Positions 28,901-38,017 of a stretch of DNA of 64,000 bases are shown in pieces. The stretch lies in assembly GCF_051622035.1 (NCBI RefSeq), contig NC_135362.1, positions 7,815,501 through 7,879,500 on the forward strand, in the 5' to 3' direction. A model generated the notes under the pieces. That model worked only from the letters and a program-made list of their open reading frames with translations. It had not been told where the DNA came from and did no database searches. The stretch is from Arctopsyche grandis. Taxonomy: Eukaryota; Arthropoda; Insecta; Trichoptera; Hydropsychidae. Numbering within the stretch: position 1 is the first letter of the stretch; every line of letters begins with the position of its first letter. Position numbers and translations under genes: made by a program.

Positions 28901-30356
28901 CCGACGGCACGGAAACCAAACCTAAACAAGATGAATTGAGTAAATGATAAATGAGAATATAACGAAGTGTCTACTTGTTTATAATTACCGGAAACGGCAG
29001 CGCTCGACAGAGCTATAGCAGTCGGACGTATGGCTTTTTTATTTCTAATACGTTCTGAAATTTTCGCCGGTGTTTGAGTTTTGTTGTGTTCAATCTCTTG
29101 TTTCTTGCTGTGAATCACCTAAATAAAACGTCAATTTAAAAGTCAATCGATCAGATTGTGATACATTTCGCATAATTAAAGTTTACCTTTTTGAGTGCTT
29201 TGGCGTCTTTGTAGATCTGCGATCCGGGTTCGTTAAAAATACAAGCGTTTTTCGTTAGTAACAAAAAATCCCTCTCCAACTGATTGAGGGACGTATATTC
29301 GCAATTTTGAACTTTCGTTGCGATTGTTTTTAAATCTATCGGATTTTTGATGATATCGTAATATTCGGGATACCGTTTTTTGGTAGGGAGATTAAGAAAT
29401 GCTAAATGCAAAGCACGCCCTTCAACCGTGGCCGACATAATCTAGTTCAAAAATTTAAACTCATATTTAATATACAATATGAAACAAATTGAAATCGTTC
29501 TGTATTTAAAAACACTTACACCAACAAAGTACTCCTCCAACAGTTCTTCGTCGTCGTTGTTCGTAGACGTTTCGGATAAATCGCCTTCGATGTTTTCGAG
29601 GCTCGTCGTTGATTTCCTTGACGAAGAAGCCAGGCGCGACATACGGGAAGACTGCTTCAGATCGTCAGCTATTACGACAAAAAAAAAACGAATTTTAATT
29701 GAAATTAAATAAAATTATATCTCTTGTGCAAAAGTTGCATACTTGTAGAATTTTCCAAAGATTGCTTAGTATGGACGAACAAATTCCACAAACTAATGGC
29801 ATCTTTATGTTCCATAGAATCCGATTTATAAAAAGCTTTAGCGTTGTTCACTAAAAGTTCAATATCGGCAGATAGGTCTTCGATGTCTTCATATGTGTCA
29901 GTTTTTAACTTTTGCTGGACCTGGAAAGAAAAACGTTCAATTTTAATAAAAAATTTAACAATGTCGATAGATGTAGCGGAACAGCAAATAAATCAAACCC
30001 GAAGAAGGTCGATCGGTTGAGAAACAACTTCGTAATATTGCGGCTCTTGTCGTCTTTTAGGAGCTCGAATAAACGAATCGCATAATAGTGTGCCGTCTTC
30101 TTTCTTGTAACACCTTATAGTGTCGTATAGCTGCTGGCACAATTCACCCTAAAAAATAAAATTCAATTAAAAATATATATAAGAAATTTAATCTGCCTGC
30201 TGAATTAAATGCTGAAATTGGACTTACCGGATCAGGTCTTTTCTTTTTACGCTGTGAGGAAGGCGGGGGATGATCGGGAGCACTATCACTCTCGTCTCCG
30301 TCATCACCATCTCCCCTACTAGTAGCTGATGATGCTCGTCTTCCACGTTTACTCAT
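10915..30356 (-). CDS. polybromo: Polybromo-1 / BAF180, PBAF chromatin-remodelling subunit
   Basis: Exons in transcript order: 30356-30228, 30148-29999, 29920-29743, 29668-29520, 29441-29187, 29118-28989, 28921-28787, 25485-25284, 25200-25064, 24876-24605, 24525-23993, 23898-23800, 20536-20378, 20293-20078, 20009-19824, 19745-19597, 19509-19277, 17670-17504, 17431-17365, 17276-17186, 17105-16972, 16897-16757, 14992-14692, 14581-14463, 14365-14251, 13343-13154, 11579-11494, 11422-11266, 11188-10915. Together they make 5154 nt, 1717 aa, in frame. Order: basic/acidic N-terminus (MSKRGRRASSATSRGDGDDG), six bromodomains (the sixth divergent, exons 13-14), BAH1 (exons 14-17), BAH2 (18-21), an HMG box (23-24, SGYILFSS-like YILYSSDVRKQ), two C2H2-like fingers (25-26) and the conserved C-terminus (HSEAYIRYIEGL, LWNLRDLMLRDAF). 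Polybromo targets the PBAF SWI/SNF complex to acetylated nucleosomes. Introns 7, 12 and 22 are enlarged by transposons. Some junctions use non-consensus donors (e.g. GTTGGT after exon 20). Confidence 0.95.
11963..12303 (+). mobile_element. Solo LTR, family A (divergent short subfamily)
   Basis: Starts TGTTGCGTAG, ends GTTACA, flanked by the perfect 4-bp duplication ATAC (11959-11962 and 12304-12307). It lies in polybromo intron 26. At 341 bp it is shorter than the other copies and visibly diverged from them, so it is probably an older or distinct subfamily. No interior remains. Confidence 0.8.
12460..13035. mobile_element. Non-autonomous piggyBac-like element (CCCTTTGAATGC type)
   Basis: Bounded on both sides by TTAA (12456-12459 and 13036-13039). 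The ends are inverted: left ACCTTTGAATGCTGACG, right GCATTCAAAGGG. No coding capacity over 576 bp, so it would need a transposase from elsewhere. A related copy lies at 55911-56446 in the other orientation. Inserted in polybromo intron 26. Confidence 0.75.
13560..14175. repeat. Unclassified interspersed repeat (copy 1)
   Basis: About 600 bp that recur at 20610-21660, including the landmarks GACAGTTGACAGTTGTCAAT and CGAATACCAAAATACGAACC. No clear terminal repeats or coding region. It sits in polybromo intron 25, just beside the zinc-finger exon 14251-14365. Confidence 0.7.
15413..16404. mobile_element. TTAA-type element, interrupted by a second one
   Basis: TTAA at 15409-15412 and 16405-16408 flanks ends that are roughly inverted copies (left CCTTCTGGATGC, right GCATTCAAAAGG). 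The middle is occupied by the separate TTAA-type element 15590-16089. The ends resemble the CCCTTTGAATGC family at 12460 and 55911. No coding capacity. Lies in polybromo intron 22. Confidence 0.5.
15590..16089 (+). mobile_element. Non-autonomous piggyBac-like element (CCCTTTGCCCGCGG type)
   Basis: Inverted ends CCGTTTGCCCGCGGC and GCCACGGGCAAAGGG. The right flank is TTAA (16090-16093) and the left flank TTAG (15586-15589, one change). The same element recurs in reverse orientation at 27770-28210. The contents are non-coding. Confidence 0.72.
17970..18465 (+). mobile_element. tRNA-derived SINE (copy 1)
   Basis: The head resembles a tRNA gene: an A-box-like TGGTTGGTTGGTAGGG and a B box GGTTCGATCCC near 18022. 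A conserved core follows (GATCGTTTCC, AGAGTTTGCCAATTTT, GAAACGGTTCC), and the 3' end has the family tail CCTTCCTGGTATATATATG-like sequence. It is in polybromo intron 17, between the two BAH-domain coding blocks. Confidence 0.75.
18553..19027 (+). mobile_element. tRNA-derived SINE (copy 2)
   Basis: A full-length relative of the 17970 copy with B box GGGTTCAATCCC, the same central core and the tail GGCCTTCCTGGTATATATG followed by AAATAAATAAATA. A partial third copy (19028-19160) follows directly, so this is a local SINE cluster. Confidence 0.75.
20610..21665. repeat. Unclassified interspersed repeat, tandemly doubled
   Basis: Two head-to-tail copies (about 20610-21132 and 21133-21660) of the repeat also seen at 13560-14175. 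Both copies carry GACAGTTGACAGTTGTCAAT. It is in polybromo intron 12. No coding region found. Confidence 0.7.
21968..23455. mobile_element. hAT-type non-autonomous DNA transposon
   Basis: Starts CAGTGGCGGACTGG and ends CCAGTCCGCCACTG, perfect inverted termini, with the 8-bp duplication GTTGTCAG on both sides (21960-21967 and 23456-23463). Terminus type and 8-bp duplication are those of the hAT superfamily. The 1488 bp have no transposase frame. A second hAT-type element (22269-22833) is inserted inside. The whole nest is in polybromo intron 12, itself inside SINE-derived sequence. Confidence 0.85.
22269..22833. mobile_element. hAT-type MITE nested in the 21968 element
   Basis: Starts CAGGGACGTCATTT and ends AAATTACGTCCCTG, flanked by AAAACAAT (22261-22268) and AAAAAAAT (22834-22841), an 8-bp duplication with one difference. 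It is 565 bp and non-coding, with G-rich and C-rich runs near the right end. Confidence 0.8.
23517..23768. repeat. Fold-back (inverted repeat) element
   Basis: The left arm (from GGTGGTGGCTGACTCATATT) and the right arm (ending AATATGAGTCAGCGGCCACC) are inverted copies over about 50 bp, with a second inner inverted pair around the TGATACAAAA-type motifs. No coding. It lies directly left of polybromo exon 12 (23800-23898), so the hairpin would sit about 30 bases past the donor of that exon in the pre-mRNA. Confidence 0.7.
25552..26834. mobile_element. Possible DNA transposon with 25-bp inverted ends enclosing a LINE fragment
   Basis: GGTTGATACAATGCGAGTAAC near 25556 reappears inverted near 26812 (GTTACTCGCATTGTGTCAAC). 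About 1.28 kb lies between, and the middle holds a decayed reverse-transcriptase fragment. No clear target duplication could be seen, so the type is open. Lies in polybromo intron 7. Confidence 0.45.
26045..26600 (+). pseudogene. Decayed LINE reverse-transcriptase C-terminal fragment
   Basis: Successive frames read DLEFVYELIYLGSMLSDDG, then IWKDSGITMSTKMCLVRAL, VFPIFLYGVKT and DGCLESLGQQK. These match the C-terminal segment (YLGS..., K..L...LVFPILLYG.ETW, RM.RI.WT) found in many insect endonuclease-reverse-transcriptase LINEs. The frame changes between the blocks, so this is a dead 5'-truncated copy. Confidence 0.65.
27056..27243. repeat. Fold-back element (CCATCTAACCTGGTACC arms)
   Basis: The arm CCATCTAACCTGGTACCAAC at about 27056 is repeated in inverted form as GTTGGTACCAGGTTAGATGG near 27224. 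The interior and the flanks repeat AGTTGAAGTGTATTTTCAGT-like units in both directions. Non-coding, polybromo intron 7. Confidence 0.65.
27625..28313. mobile_element. TTAA-type element (CACACCATAAGCGGG ends) hosting a second one
   Basis: TTAA at 27621-27624 and 28314-28317 flanks inverted ends CACACCATAAGCGGG and CCCGCTTACGATGTG (two mismatches). Its interior is mostly the piggyBac-like element 27770-28210. Immediately left of that insert is a perfect hairpin, 27727-27770. Confidence 0.65.
27770..28210 (-). mobile_element. Non-autonomous piggyBac-like element (CCCTTTGCCCGCGG type), copy 2
   Basis: Reverse-orientation relative of 15590-16089. Ends CCCTTTGCCCGCGGC and GGCCGCGGGCAAACGG; right flank TTAA (28211-28214), left flank TTAT. 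Non-coding. It forms a nest inside 27625-28313. Confidence 0.72.
28340..28718. mobile_element. Mutator-like fold-back element, copy 1
   Basis: Almost the whole 379 bp is two inverted arms of about 170 bp (from GGGTCTACGTGACGAGCC to its inverse GGCTCGTGACGGAGACCG) around a short loop rich in GCGC. The 9-bp duplication GAATTTAAT flanks it exactly (28331-28339 and 28719-28727). Long terminal inverted repeats plus 9-bp duplications are the mark of Mutator-like elements. No transposase. In polybromo intron 7. Confidence 0.85.
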
Positions 30357-31300
30357 ATTGAGTTACTGAAAAATAAATAAATCAATTAAAATTTTACTAA
30401 GAAAATTAAATACATATTATAAGACAACATTTTTAATATAGAACAATTAAGTTTTGTTCTTAGAAATCATAATAGAATGTTAAAAAAAAATAATTTGGTT
30501 TTATACATAATAAGAAATTGACTGATATAGGAATGAAATAAACGAGGTTATATTTGATATACAATAAATGTCAATCGTTTAAATATAGTAAATGTAATTA
30601 TTGTGCATTTGAGTCAGATCATGCATATGTCTGGATGCATTTGTAAACATCAGATTTGATGTTATAGCCGATTTGTAAAAAATAATTTGAAATCATGTTC
30701 AACAAAAATATGATCAATGATGAAAGGAAGCGTAGGATCAAATGAATGATAATTAGACTGACTGTGGCAAATTCGAGGCTTGTTGGAACGCCTTCTTGCA
30801 GATTCAACCTTTACAATTCAATGGTGACACAATCTAGGAAATGAATTGGATCAAATTCACCAAAATGATTAAAATTCCTAAATAAAAGCGGCCGCCACAC
30901 GCCAAGCCGGCTTCGGTGACAGTCGCGCTTCTGCCGCCAAGATGTTGCCCGTGCAATAAATCTTTATAATGTTGCCACAAACAATTTTGCTTACATTCAG
31001 TTGCTTTCTGATTTAACAAGTCGTTGACCATTTGGTCAGCGACGTCATTATTATTTTTTCCAGGGCTATTCAGCTTTTCGTATTTAAAAAGACCATTTTC
31101 TTTTTTGGTGGAAGCTTCTGACCGACATGACGTGTTACCGTTTCCGTTGGCCTAATCTTTAGTACTTGTTTACTCTGACATTACGTTTCTACTATATGTC
31201 AACAGATGTCTCAAGTGCTAAAATCAGTATTCCCGTGCGTTAAAACGAATAATTGATTTGTTTAAGATTCATAGTATTTTATCAAATGACTTGACTATAT
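30357..31300. other. Upstream region of polybromo, no further gene seen
   Basis: Holds the 5' UTR and promoter of polybromo on the minus strand. A GC-richer patch lies at 30885-30970 with a short minus-strand frame (30834-31031) of no recognisable family. I found no convincing upstream coding exon that would splice to 30356. Confidence 0.5.
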
Positions 31301-31301
31301 C

Positions 31302-31655
31302 TGGGGCGGGGGGCGCCAAATACCCCTCCCTGCTCCCCATCCTAAACTTTTTTAAATCGTTATACAGAAATTTTTATTTTAAATTTATTTAGTAGTTTGA
31401 ATTTGTAATTTTACTTTATAATATAAAATTGGTCAGTAAATGAGTTGTTTTATTAATTATTTAATATATTACATAATATGTATATTTGGTAAACGGACTA
31501 TTTCGCCTATTGCGATCGCCCACACGACAATCGTTGCCATGAAAATCGTGAATACGGAATATCTGGCACTCGAGTTCACATTGGTATGATAGTTCGCGTG
31601 GATAACGCGAAAATTTTGAACCCCCCATAAGAAAAGATAAAATGACGCCCCTGGA
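31302..31655. mobile_element. Probable hAT-like non-autonomous element
   Basis: G-rich left edge (TGGGGCGGGGGGCGCC) and an inverted right edge (GACGCCCCTGG) over about 350 bp, similar in style to the nested hAT element at 22269. I could not find an 8-bp duplication, so the edges are approximate. Confidence 0.35.
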
Positions 31656-32091
31656 TAAAAGACCTAGCTCTATGCGGACCGAAGCTATATCTGCTATCCC
31701 GCTATTTCCCCCGAATTATAGTTCGTGTGTGTTACAAGCTGTAACTTGCAACAGCAATCCACAACTATACAACAAGACAATCTAAATGCATTTCACAAAA
31801 AAGTACGATGTCTTGTTTCGTATTTTTTAAGGAATGTAAATTTTTCGACTCTCATTTCATTCGGCCGCCTGTGTGCGTTGCACACGTTTGTACATGTGGT
31901 CGGCGCAGCCCTGGTTGCCACAAAAATCGGTAAAAAACCGGATTTATCTGGCACTCGAGTTCTCGTTAGTATCATATTTTGCGTAGTTAGGCTTTCAATT
32001 GGGCTCGGCGATTACTGGTCACAAAACACTCGTCACAAAGTCACTAAAATCTCTATAACAGAACATCTGGCAGTCGTAAAGTCCATCATAC

Positions 32092-32497
32092 TGTTACATA
32101 CACCGCCGACTAATTGCAATCGGATTAAGCCGAGTAGCATCCCAGAGACTGTGTGACCGTTATAATTGGTTTCAAGGATTATATCTAGACTCTAAGTACA
32201 TGTAGGCTAAACAATGGCCCCTATTTGGTCCCTTCTCAGAAGTGACTGATACCGTGGTACCGTGGGACTGAATGTCGTGGGAATACATATCCGAGAACGT
32301 AAACATAACAATAGGTAAAAAAAAACCGGACGTTAAAGATGCCCTGAGAGACCTGCCCCTTATGAGGCGGTACTTAGGCGATATCGAGACATTCTGGACT
32401 GAGCAGTGACAGTGCGTGTATCTCCTTAATCATCAATAAATGCTGTGATACGACTATTGGCCTTTTACTTGGATCCTCCACCCACCCCTACGCAACA
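32092..32497 (-). mobile_element. Solo LTR, family A, minus orientation
   Basis: Reads TGTTGCGTAGGGG from 32497 leftward and ends at 32092 (GTAACA). It is 406 bp. The two flanks do not match as a target duplication. The ~31 bases next to its 5' end (32498-32528) are the same as those next to the copy at 43556. No interior remains. Confidence 0.75.
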
Positions 32498-33878
32498 GTA
32501 TTATACAAAGTAAATACATATCAATTAAAGCTTTCGTGGACACTTCAAAATTACTTGCGCCTAGCGTGGGATACCAATTATCGATGCATTTCATGAACAT
32601 TTAAAACATAGATAAACCATCACTAAAACCCACAATTATCGTATATCGCTTATAGTCGCTTCTACTTCGCCAGAAGGCCACCGGTCGCCGTTGCGAATGG
32701 TCGTGCTTGGTGATCGTGGTCATATCGTATTTGATTTGATGTTTGATTTCAGCATAGGAAGTGGAGGGCGTACAACTTCGTAATTTTAATTTCTAATTTC
32801 TAAATAAGATACATTAATTTTGATGAATAATTTGATTTTTGCGATACATCGACTTGGAGTACATACATATTATAAACATCAACTAGTAGTAAAAGTAATA
32901 ATAATCACAAGCAGTTGTTCTAACTTTTTTATTTATACAAAAAAATCGTATGTATTGTCGTGAAAAACAACTGAAAACACTATTGTGAAAAACAACTCAA
33001 ATACACTGTTGTGATGTGTAGGCATACCAACTTACTTTTTCACTCGCGCCTGTAAGCACAGACTTGTCGGGCGCAGTAAACATGTATATGTACATACATA
33101 TATACAAAAAACAAGTGGACGGTCCGTTACAAACGGTTTCGCGACAACTGGCTCACGGACTTGTAGGCGGGTTACATGTGTGTTGACCGTATCCCGGCCT
33201 AACGAAACACTGTTGTGCTAGTTTTATAAAGTTTTATTGTTTGCCTATGGTTGTACAAAGGTATGGTATTTGTGGGCAAAAGTATGTCGTTCAGCGGTCT
33301 CTGGATATGGTAGAGTGTCGCTGGCTCAGCATTCAGCTATGTACGGAAGGTCTCTGGATACGGCAGTGTGTTGCTGGCTCGTCCGGCTGGTTGATCTTCC
33401 AAGTCCGCGTAGTGTAGTGGTGGCTGGTCAGGAGCTGTATGTTGACTGGTCTGCTGCTGTGTGTCGACGCTTGCTGCTGTGGGTCGACTGGCGTTGTTTG
33501 GGTTGTACCTCCTTTTATAGTGTTTTTGGAATGCTTGGTGGAAGTGGTTATTGACGCGTACGAAAGGAATTTTGTTTTCGTCGAGGCGTCGAATTTTCTG
33601 GAATGCTTGATGGAAGTGGTTATTGACGCGTACGAGAGGAATTTTGTTTTCGTCGAGGCGTCGAATTTTCTGGAATGCTTGGCGCCTTTCCGCTCGATGT
33701 ATTTTAATGGTGGCGGCGTGTTTCGACCGTTTTGGTTCCACTCGACTGGTAGGGGCGTTCCGCCTGAGTTTAATATAATGACTGCAGGTGCATGTCGTCT
33801 GGGTTTCGGGAATGTAGTTTGTTGTTGCGGAATATTCTCGAAGGTTTCGATGACGATGACGACGACGAGATTCCTACA

Positions 33879-34675
33879 TGGCTCTCCGGTGAGTGTTAGC
33901 GATGTGTGTGATTTTGTGGGAATCTTGATGTGTTGGAGTCTATTGACTCGATGGCGTCGTTGTTTGTCCGGTTGTGCTGGAGAAAGTTGTCTCAACAGCG
34001 GGTCTTGTGTTGCATGCCGGTCCAAGTCTTGTTCTCTACCAGGTTGCTTATTTTGGGTGAGCTGCGTTGGTAGTGAAGGTTTGTGATGGCTTGGATGGTG
34101 CTGTTGTGCAGGCTGCTGTGTTCTGCGTGGAGTCATTCGCGTGACTGTTTTGCTGGTTGTGCTGGAGTTAGTTGTCTCGGCAGCGGGTCTTGCGTGAAGA
34201 ACGTTGGTTGACGAAGTGCGTTGAGTGCTGGTCTTCGTTGGTTGTGCTGGAGTTAGTTGTCTCGACAGCGGATCTTGCGTGAAGAACGTTGGTTGACGAA
34301 GTGCGTTGAGTGCTGGTCTTCGTTGGTTGTGCTGGAGTTAGTTGTCTCGACAGCGGATCTTGCGTGAAGAACGTTGGTTGACGAAGTGCGTTGAGTGCTG
34401 GTCTTCGTTGGTTGTGCTGGAGTTAGTTGTCTCGACAGCGGAATTTGTGTGGAGACTGTTGGTTAGCGAAGTGCGTTGAGTGCTGGTCTTCGTTGGTTGT
34501 GCTGGAGTTGGTTGTTGTGGAGGCTGCACTGTGGGCTGCCGTGTTGACTGCGCTGTTGACTGCTATGAAGGCTGCGTAGTTCAAAGATGGGGTCACCAAT
34601 GTAGGCGGGGTAGCGATGTGTTGACAGCGCTGTTGAATGATCAGAAGGTTGCGTAGATCACGTCGGGGTCACCAA
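33879..34675 (-). repeat. Interior of the LTR element with an 85-bp minisatellite
   Basis: The unit containing GGTTGTGCTGGAGTTAGTTG recurs with a period of 85 bp through about 34146-34490 (four units plus part). 85 is not a multiple of three and the frames rotate, so this is not a coding repeat. The LTR/primer-site junction sequence GGGGTCACCAATGTAGGCGG occurs twice, near 34594 and 34664. Confidence 0.8.
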
Positions 34676-35323
34676 TGTAGGCGGGTTACATGTGTGTTGA
34701 CCGTATCCCGGCCTAACGAAACACTGTTGTGCTAGTTTTATAAAGTTTTATTGTTTGCCTATGGTTGTACAAAGGTATGGTATTTGTGGGCAAAAGTATG
34801 TCGTTCAGCGGTCTCTGGATATGGTAGAGTGTCGCTGGCTCAGCATTCAGCTATGTACGGAAGGTCTCTGGATACGGCAGTGTGTTGCTGGCTCGTCCGG
34901 CTGGTTGATCTTCCAAGTCCGCGTAGTGTAGTGGTGGCTGGTCAGGAGCTGTATGTTGACTGGTCTGCTGCTGTGTGTCGACGCTTGCTGCTGTGGGTCG
35001 ACTGGCGTTGTAGTAGTAGTAGTAGTGGGTAATATTTTATAGATAGTTCCATGGAGTTTACTCCATGCCTATCGATCTAGCGAATTATCTGGGATCCGAT
35101 TCGCGGTGATGTTGTGGTGCGGGCTGGCGGCTGCTCGCATTGCTGATTTGGATGGCTAGAACACTAAGCATAGGTTAGTGCATTAACTATGGGATACTGT
35201 TACGGTTAGTATGGTTAGTTTTATATTTAGAGGCTATAGTATTATGTTAGTGGTTTGGTTAACTTAACTTATGGTTACTGTTGTCATAATATATATTTAC
35301 AGATTAATTCTATCTATCCTAGT

Positions 35324-38017
35324 TTAGCCTATACCCATCTTCAAGATGTCGATGGGCCTTTGATTGATCGTGAGTTTGGTCTCACTGAGGGAATTGATCA
35401 GGGGATTGTCTATTTTGCCGAGAGACTTGAAGTAGTTCACGGCAAGTTTGTGTACGTGTTTGTCAAGGTGGTCAATGTTTAGGTCATTGTGAATTATAGT
35501 GTTTCTTGTGTACCAGTCGTAGTTGCCCGCGGCACGCAAGAATTTGTTTTGAACTGTCTGTAGTTTGAGTATGGATGTATTGGAGATGGTAGTGTGAGCC
35601 CACACGGGGCTCGCGTACGTGATTTGTGGGCGGATGATAGATTTATACAGCAAGCACTTGTTTTTAAGCGAGAGCTTGCTGTTGGGTTTGCATAGTGGGT
35701 AAAGCTTTGACGCAACTGCCCTAGCTCTGCGCACCGCGTTAGTGATGTGGGGTCTCCAGGTCAATTTGCGGTCGATTATTACCCCCAGGTAGCGGGTAGA
35801 CGTGGTCCAGTTGACTGGTTGGTCGTTTATAATGACTGGCTTGGCTGGTTTGCACCGTTTTTTGCGTCTGGAGAAGAATATTGCCTGACTTTTATCCGGG
35901 TTGATTTTCATCAGCCATTTATCGTACCACGCTACCAGTTGGTCCGAGTACTTCTGGAGGGCGAGTGAGACTCCCTTGGGGCCGACGGAGCTCGCTAAGA
36001 TGGCCGTGTCATCGGCGTACTGTGCGATGTTTGTGTACCTATGTGTAGGAGTGGGTATGTCGTGTGTGTAAAGGTTGAATAGCGTGGGGCCGAGGATGGA
36101 GCCTTGGGGTACGCCAGCGGAGATGCCTCGCTGAGTTGAAATGCGGTCCTTGAGTTTGACCTGAAATCTCCTTTCTCTTAGGAAGGATGCGATGGATCGT
36201 ATTGAGTGGGGGGTGATGTTGGCAGCAATCATTTTGTAAAGGAGGCCAGAGTGCCAGACTTTATCGAAAGCTTTGGAAATGTCTAGGAAGATTGCTCCAG
36301 TAGACATGTTGTGGTCGAAGCCGTCTATAACGGTTTCAACAACTCTGTGAATCTGGTGAACGGCAGAGTGTTGGGGTCTGAAGCCAAATTGTGTTTTGGG
36401 AAGAAGGTCAATTTTTGCGATTTCGCTGTTGAGATTTGAGATTAAGATCCGTTCCAGGATCTTACTCAGTGAAGATAGCAAGCTGATGGGTCGGTAACTT
36501 GTTGCGAGGGAGGGGTTCGAGTAAGGTTTTCTGATGAGAATGACATTGGCGAGTTTCCATTGACTCGGAAAGTAGCAGATTCTGTTGGTGGCATTTAGTA
36601 TGGCTGTGAGTGCAGCGATGGCTTTTTGAGGGAGTTCTTTTAGAGCTTTGTTGGAAATTCCGTCAGGGCCAGGGGCCTTTTTGGCGGCGATAGTTTTGAT
36701 AATATTTTGGACTTCAAGCGGCGAAGTGGCGACAATGGGTACTGGGGCTGGGTTTTCGAGGTAGCTATTGACGGAGCTTTCAACCATTTGGCAAAAGTCG
36801 CTTTGCAGATTAGAGTTTGAGAGCGAGAATTGGTCCTGGAGACTGTCAGCTAGGGCTTCCGCTTTATCGGCGGTGGAGTAGACAAAATTATCTCCAACTT
36901 TGATCCTGTCGATCCTATTGCCGTTGCTTCTGAAGATTTTTGACAGTTTCCAGAAACCGTTATGTCCGTCTTCTAGCGCTCTGAGTTTGGTATCCCAGTT
37001 GTCGTTTCGTAGTTGCCACAAGGCGTTTTTAACGTCTTGTTGAAGTCTGTTCATTCGCTGTTTGAGGATTGGGTCCTTGTTCCTTTGGAATGCCTTCCTA
37101 GCTCTATTCTTAAGGCGAATAAGATCGCGAATGTCGGGTGGTAAAGCTTGCGGGTGCAGGGGAGAGTGGGGAGTGGTGGTGGTGCTGGCTTCTAGGGCTG
37201 ACTGTATTTCGTCAGTGAGTACGTTAATAGCCGAGTCTATCTCTTGGGTGGTGTGAATCGAGTGGGGGTAAGTGACGGTGTGATGAAGGAGAGTTGAGAA
37301 TTTCTCCCAAGATATGGTACTTCGGAGGATGGGGTTTATAGTTACGGGGGTGTTGGTGAGTTCTAGTATGACCGGGTGATGGTCGGAAGAGAGATCATTT
37401 ACTACAGTCAAGGACTGCGCACCTGGAAAATTTTGAGTAAGAACGATGTCTAAGATGTCAGGTCTACCTTTGAAGTTAATGGGGATTCTTGTGGGTTCAT
37501 CTGGGGCCGTGACGGAGACTTTTGGGTTTGAGAGTTGGGAATAACTAAGGAGAATTTTCCCATTATTGTTAGTGGCTCGACTGTTCCATCTGGAATGTTT
37601 GGCGTTAAGGTCGCCTGCGGCAATGGTGGCTTTGTTGGTGTTGAATATGTTGTCTAAGTCGGTGGTGAGTAAGTGTTGATTTGGAGGGTTGTAGACTGCG
37701 TGGAGGATGAGTGGGGTGCCGGTGTTGGTCCAAACTTCTACCGACGTCAGTTCTATTCCTGTGGTGATCGGCCGCGGGGCCAAGTTGTGTTGGATCGTGT
37801 GTTTGATGAATATGGCAGTGCCGCCGGCGGCTTTGCCTATTCTGTCGTTTCTGTATGTAGTGTAGTTTGAGAAGTGTAGTCTATTACCGGGTTTGAGCCA
37901 AGTTTCGTTTACTAGTGCGATATCAATGGAGTGTTGGAGCAGAAATTGCTCGAATTCGACACGCTTGCAGAGTATGCTGCAAGCGTTCCAGTAAACGATC
38001 TTGAGGTAACAAGTCAT
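35324..38017 (-). CDS. LINE ORF2: endonuclease-reverse transcriptase
   Basis: 897 aa. An N-terminal AP-like endonuclease starts at KIVYWNACSI and includes NETWLKPG and the catalytic SDHHPVI motif. A reverse transcriptase follows (FRPQHSAVHQ, LDISKAFDKVW, GVPQGSILGP, YADDTAI). The C-terminus has YKSIIRPQITYASPVW and ends without an RNase H domain, as in Jockey-clade elements. The enzyme nicks target DNA and primes reverse transcription at the nick. The ATG overlaps the ORF1 stop as ATGA (38017-38014), suggesting coupled re-initiation. No breaks seen. Confidence 0.93.
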   Translation of the reverse strand: MTCYLKIVYWNACSILCKRVEFEQFLLQHSIDIALVNETWLKPGNRLHFSNYTTYRNDRIGKAAGGTAIFIKHTIQHNLAPRPITTGIELTSVEVWTNTGTPLILHAVYNPPNQHLLTTDLDNIFNTNKATIAAGDLNAKHSRWNSRATNNNGKILLSYSQLSNPKVSVTAPDEPTRIPINFKGRPDILDIVLTQNFPGAQSLTVVNDLSSDHHPVILELTNTPVTINPILRSTISWEKFSTLLHHTVTYPHSIHTTQEIDSAINVLTDEIQSALEASTTTTPHSPLHPQALPPDIRDLIRLKNRARKAFQRNKDPILKQRMNRLQQDVKNALWQLRNDNWDTKLRALEDGHNGFWKLSKIFRSNGNRIDRIKVGDNFVYSTADKAEALADSLQDQFSLSNSNLQSDFCQMVESSVNSYLENPAPVPIVATSPLEVQNIIKTIAAKKAPGPDGISNKALKELPQKAIAALTAILNATNRICYFPSQWKLANVILIRKPYSNPSLATSYRPISLLSSLSKILERILISNLNSEIAKIDLLPKTQFGFRPQHSAVHQIHRVVETVIDGFDHNMSTGAIFLDISKAFDKVWHSGLLYKMIAANITPHSIRSIASFLRERRFQVKLKDRISTQRGISAGVPQGSILGPTLFNLYTHDIPTPTHRYTNIAQYADDTAILASSVGPKGVSLALQKYSDQLVAWYDKWLMKINPDKSQAIFFSRRKKRCKPAKPVIINDQPVNWTTSTRYLGVIIDRKLTWRPHITNAVRRARAVASKLYPLCKPNSKLSLKNKCLLYKSIIRPQITYASPVWAHTTISNTSILKLQTVQNKFLRAAGNYDWYTRNTIIHNDLNIDHLDKHVHKLAVNYFKSLGKIDNPLINSLSETKLTINQRPIDILKMGIG

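Noticed and set aside
10888-30356. Polybromo and BRD8 as a co-regulated chromatin gene cluster
   Set aside because: They are over 11 kb apart, transcribed divergently, work in different complexes and are separated by recent repeats. Proximity alone is not evidence.
31725-32156. 143-residue plus-strand frame MCVTSCNLQQ...
   Set aside because: It overlaps the 3' end of a solo LTR and flanking repeat DNA and has no recognisable domain.
33333-34136. 267-residue minus-strand frame and a 215-residue plus-strand frame over the LTR element
   Set aside because: Both run through LTR and interior repeats with a 72-bp unit (a multiple of three) that keeps frames open by chance. There is no gag, pol or other domain.
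34146-34490. Regular direct repeats that might suggest a CRISPR array
   Set aside because: Units are contiguous 85-mers without spacers, in an insect LTR element; this is a minisatellite.
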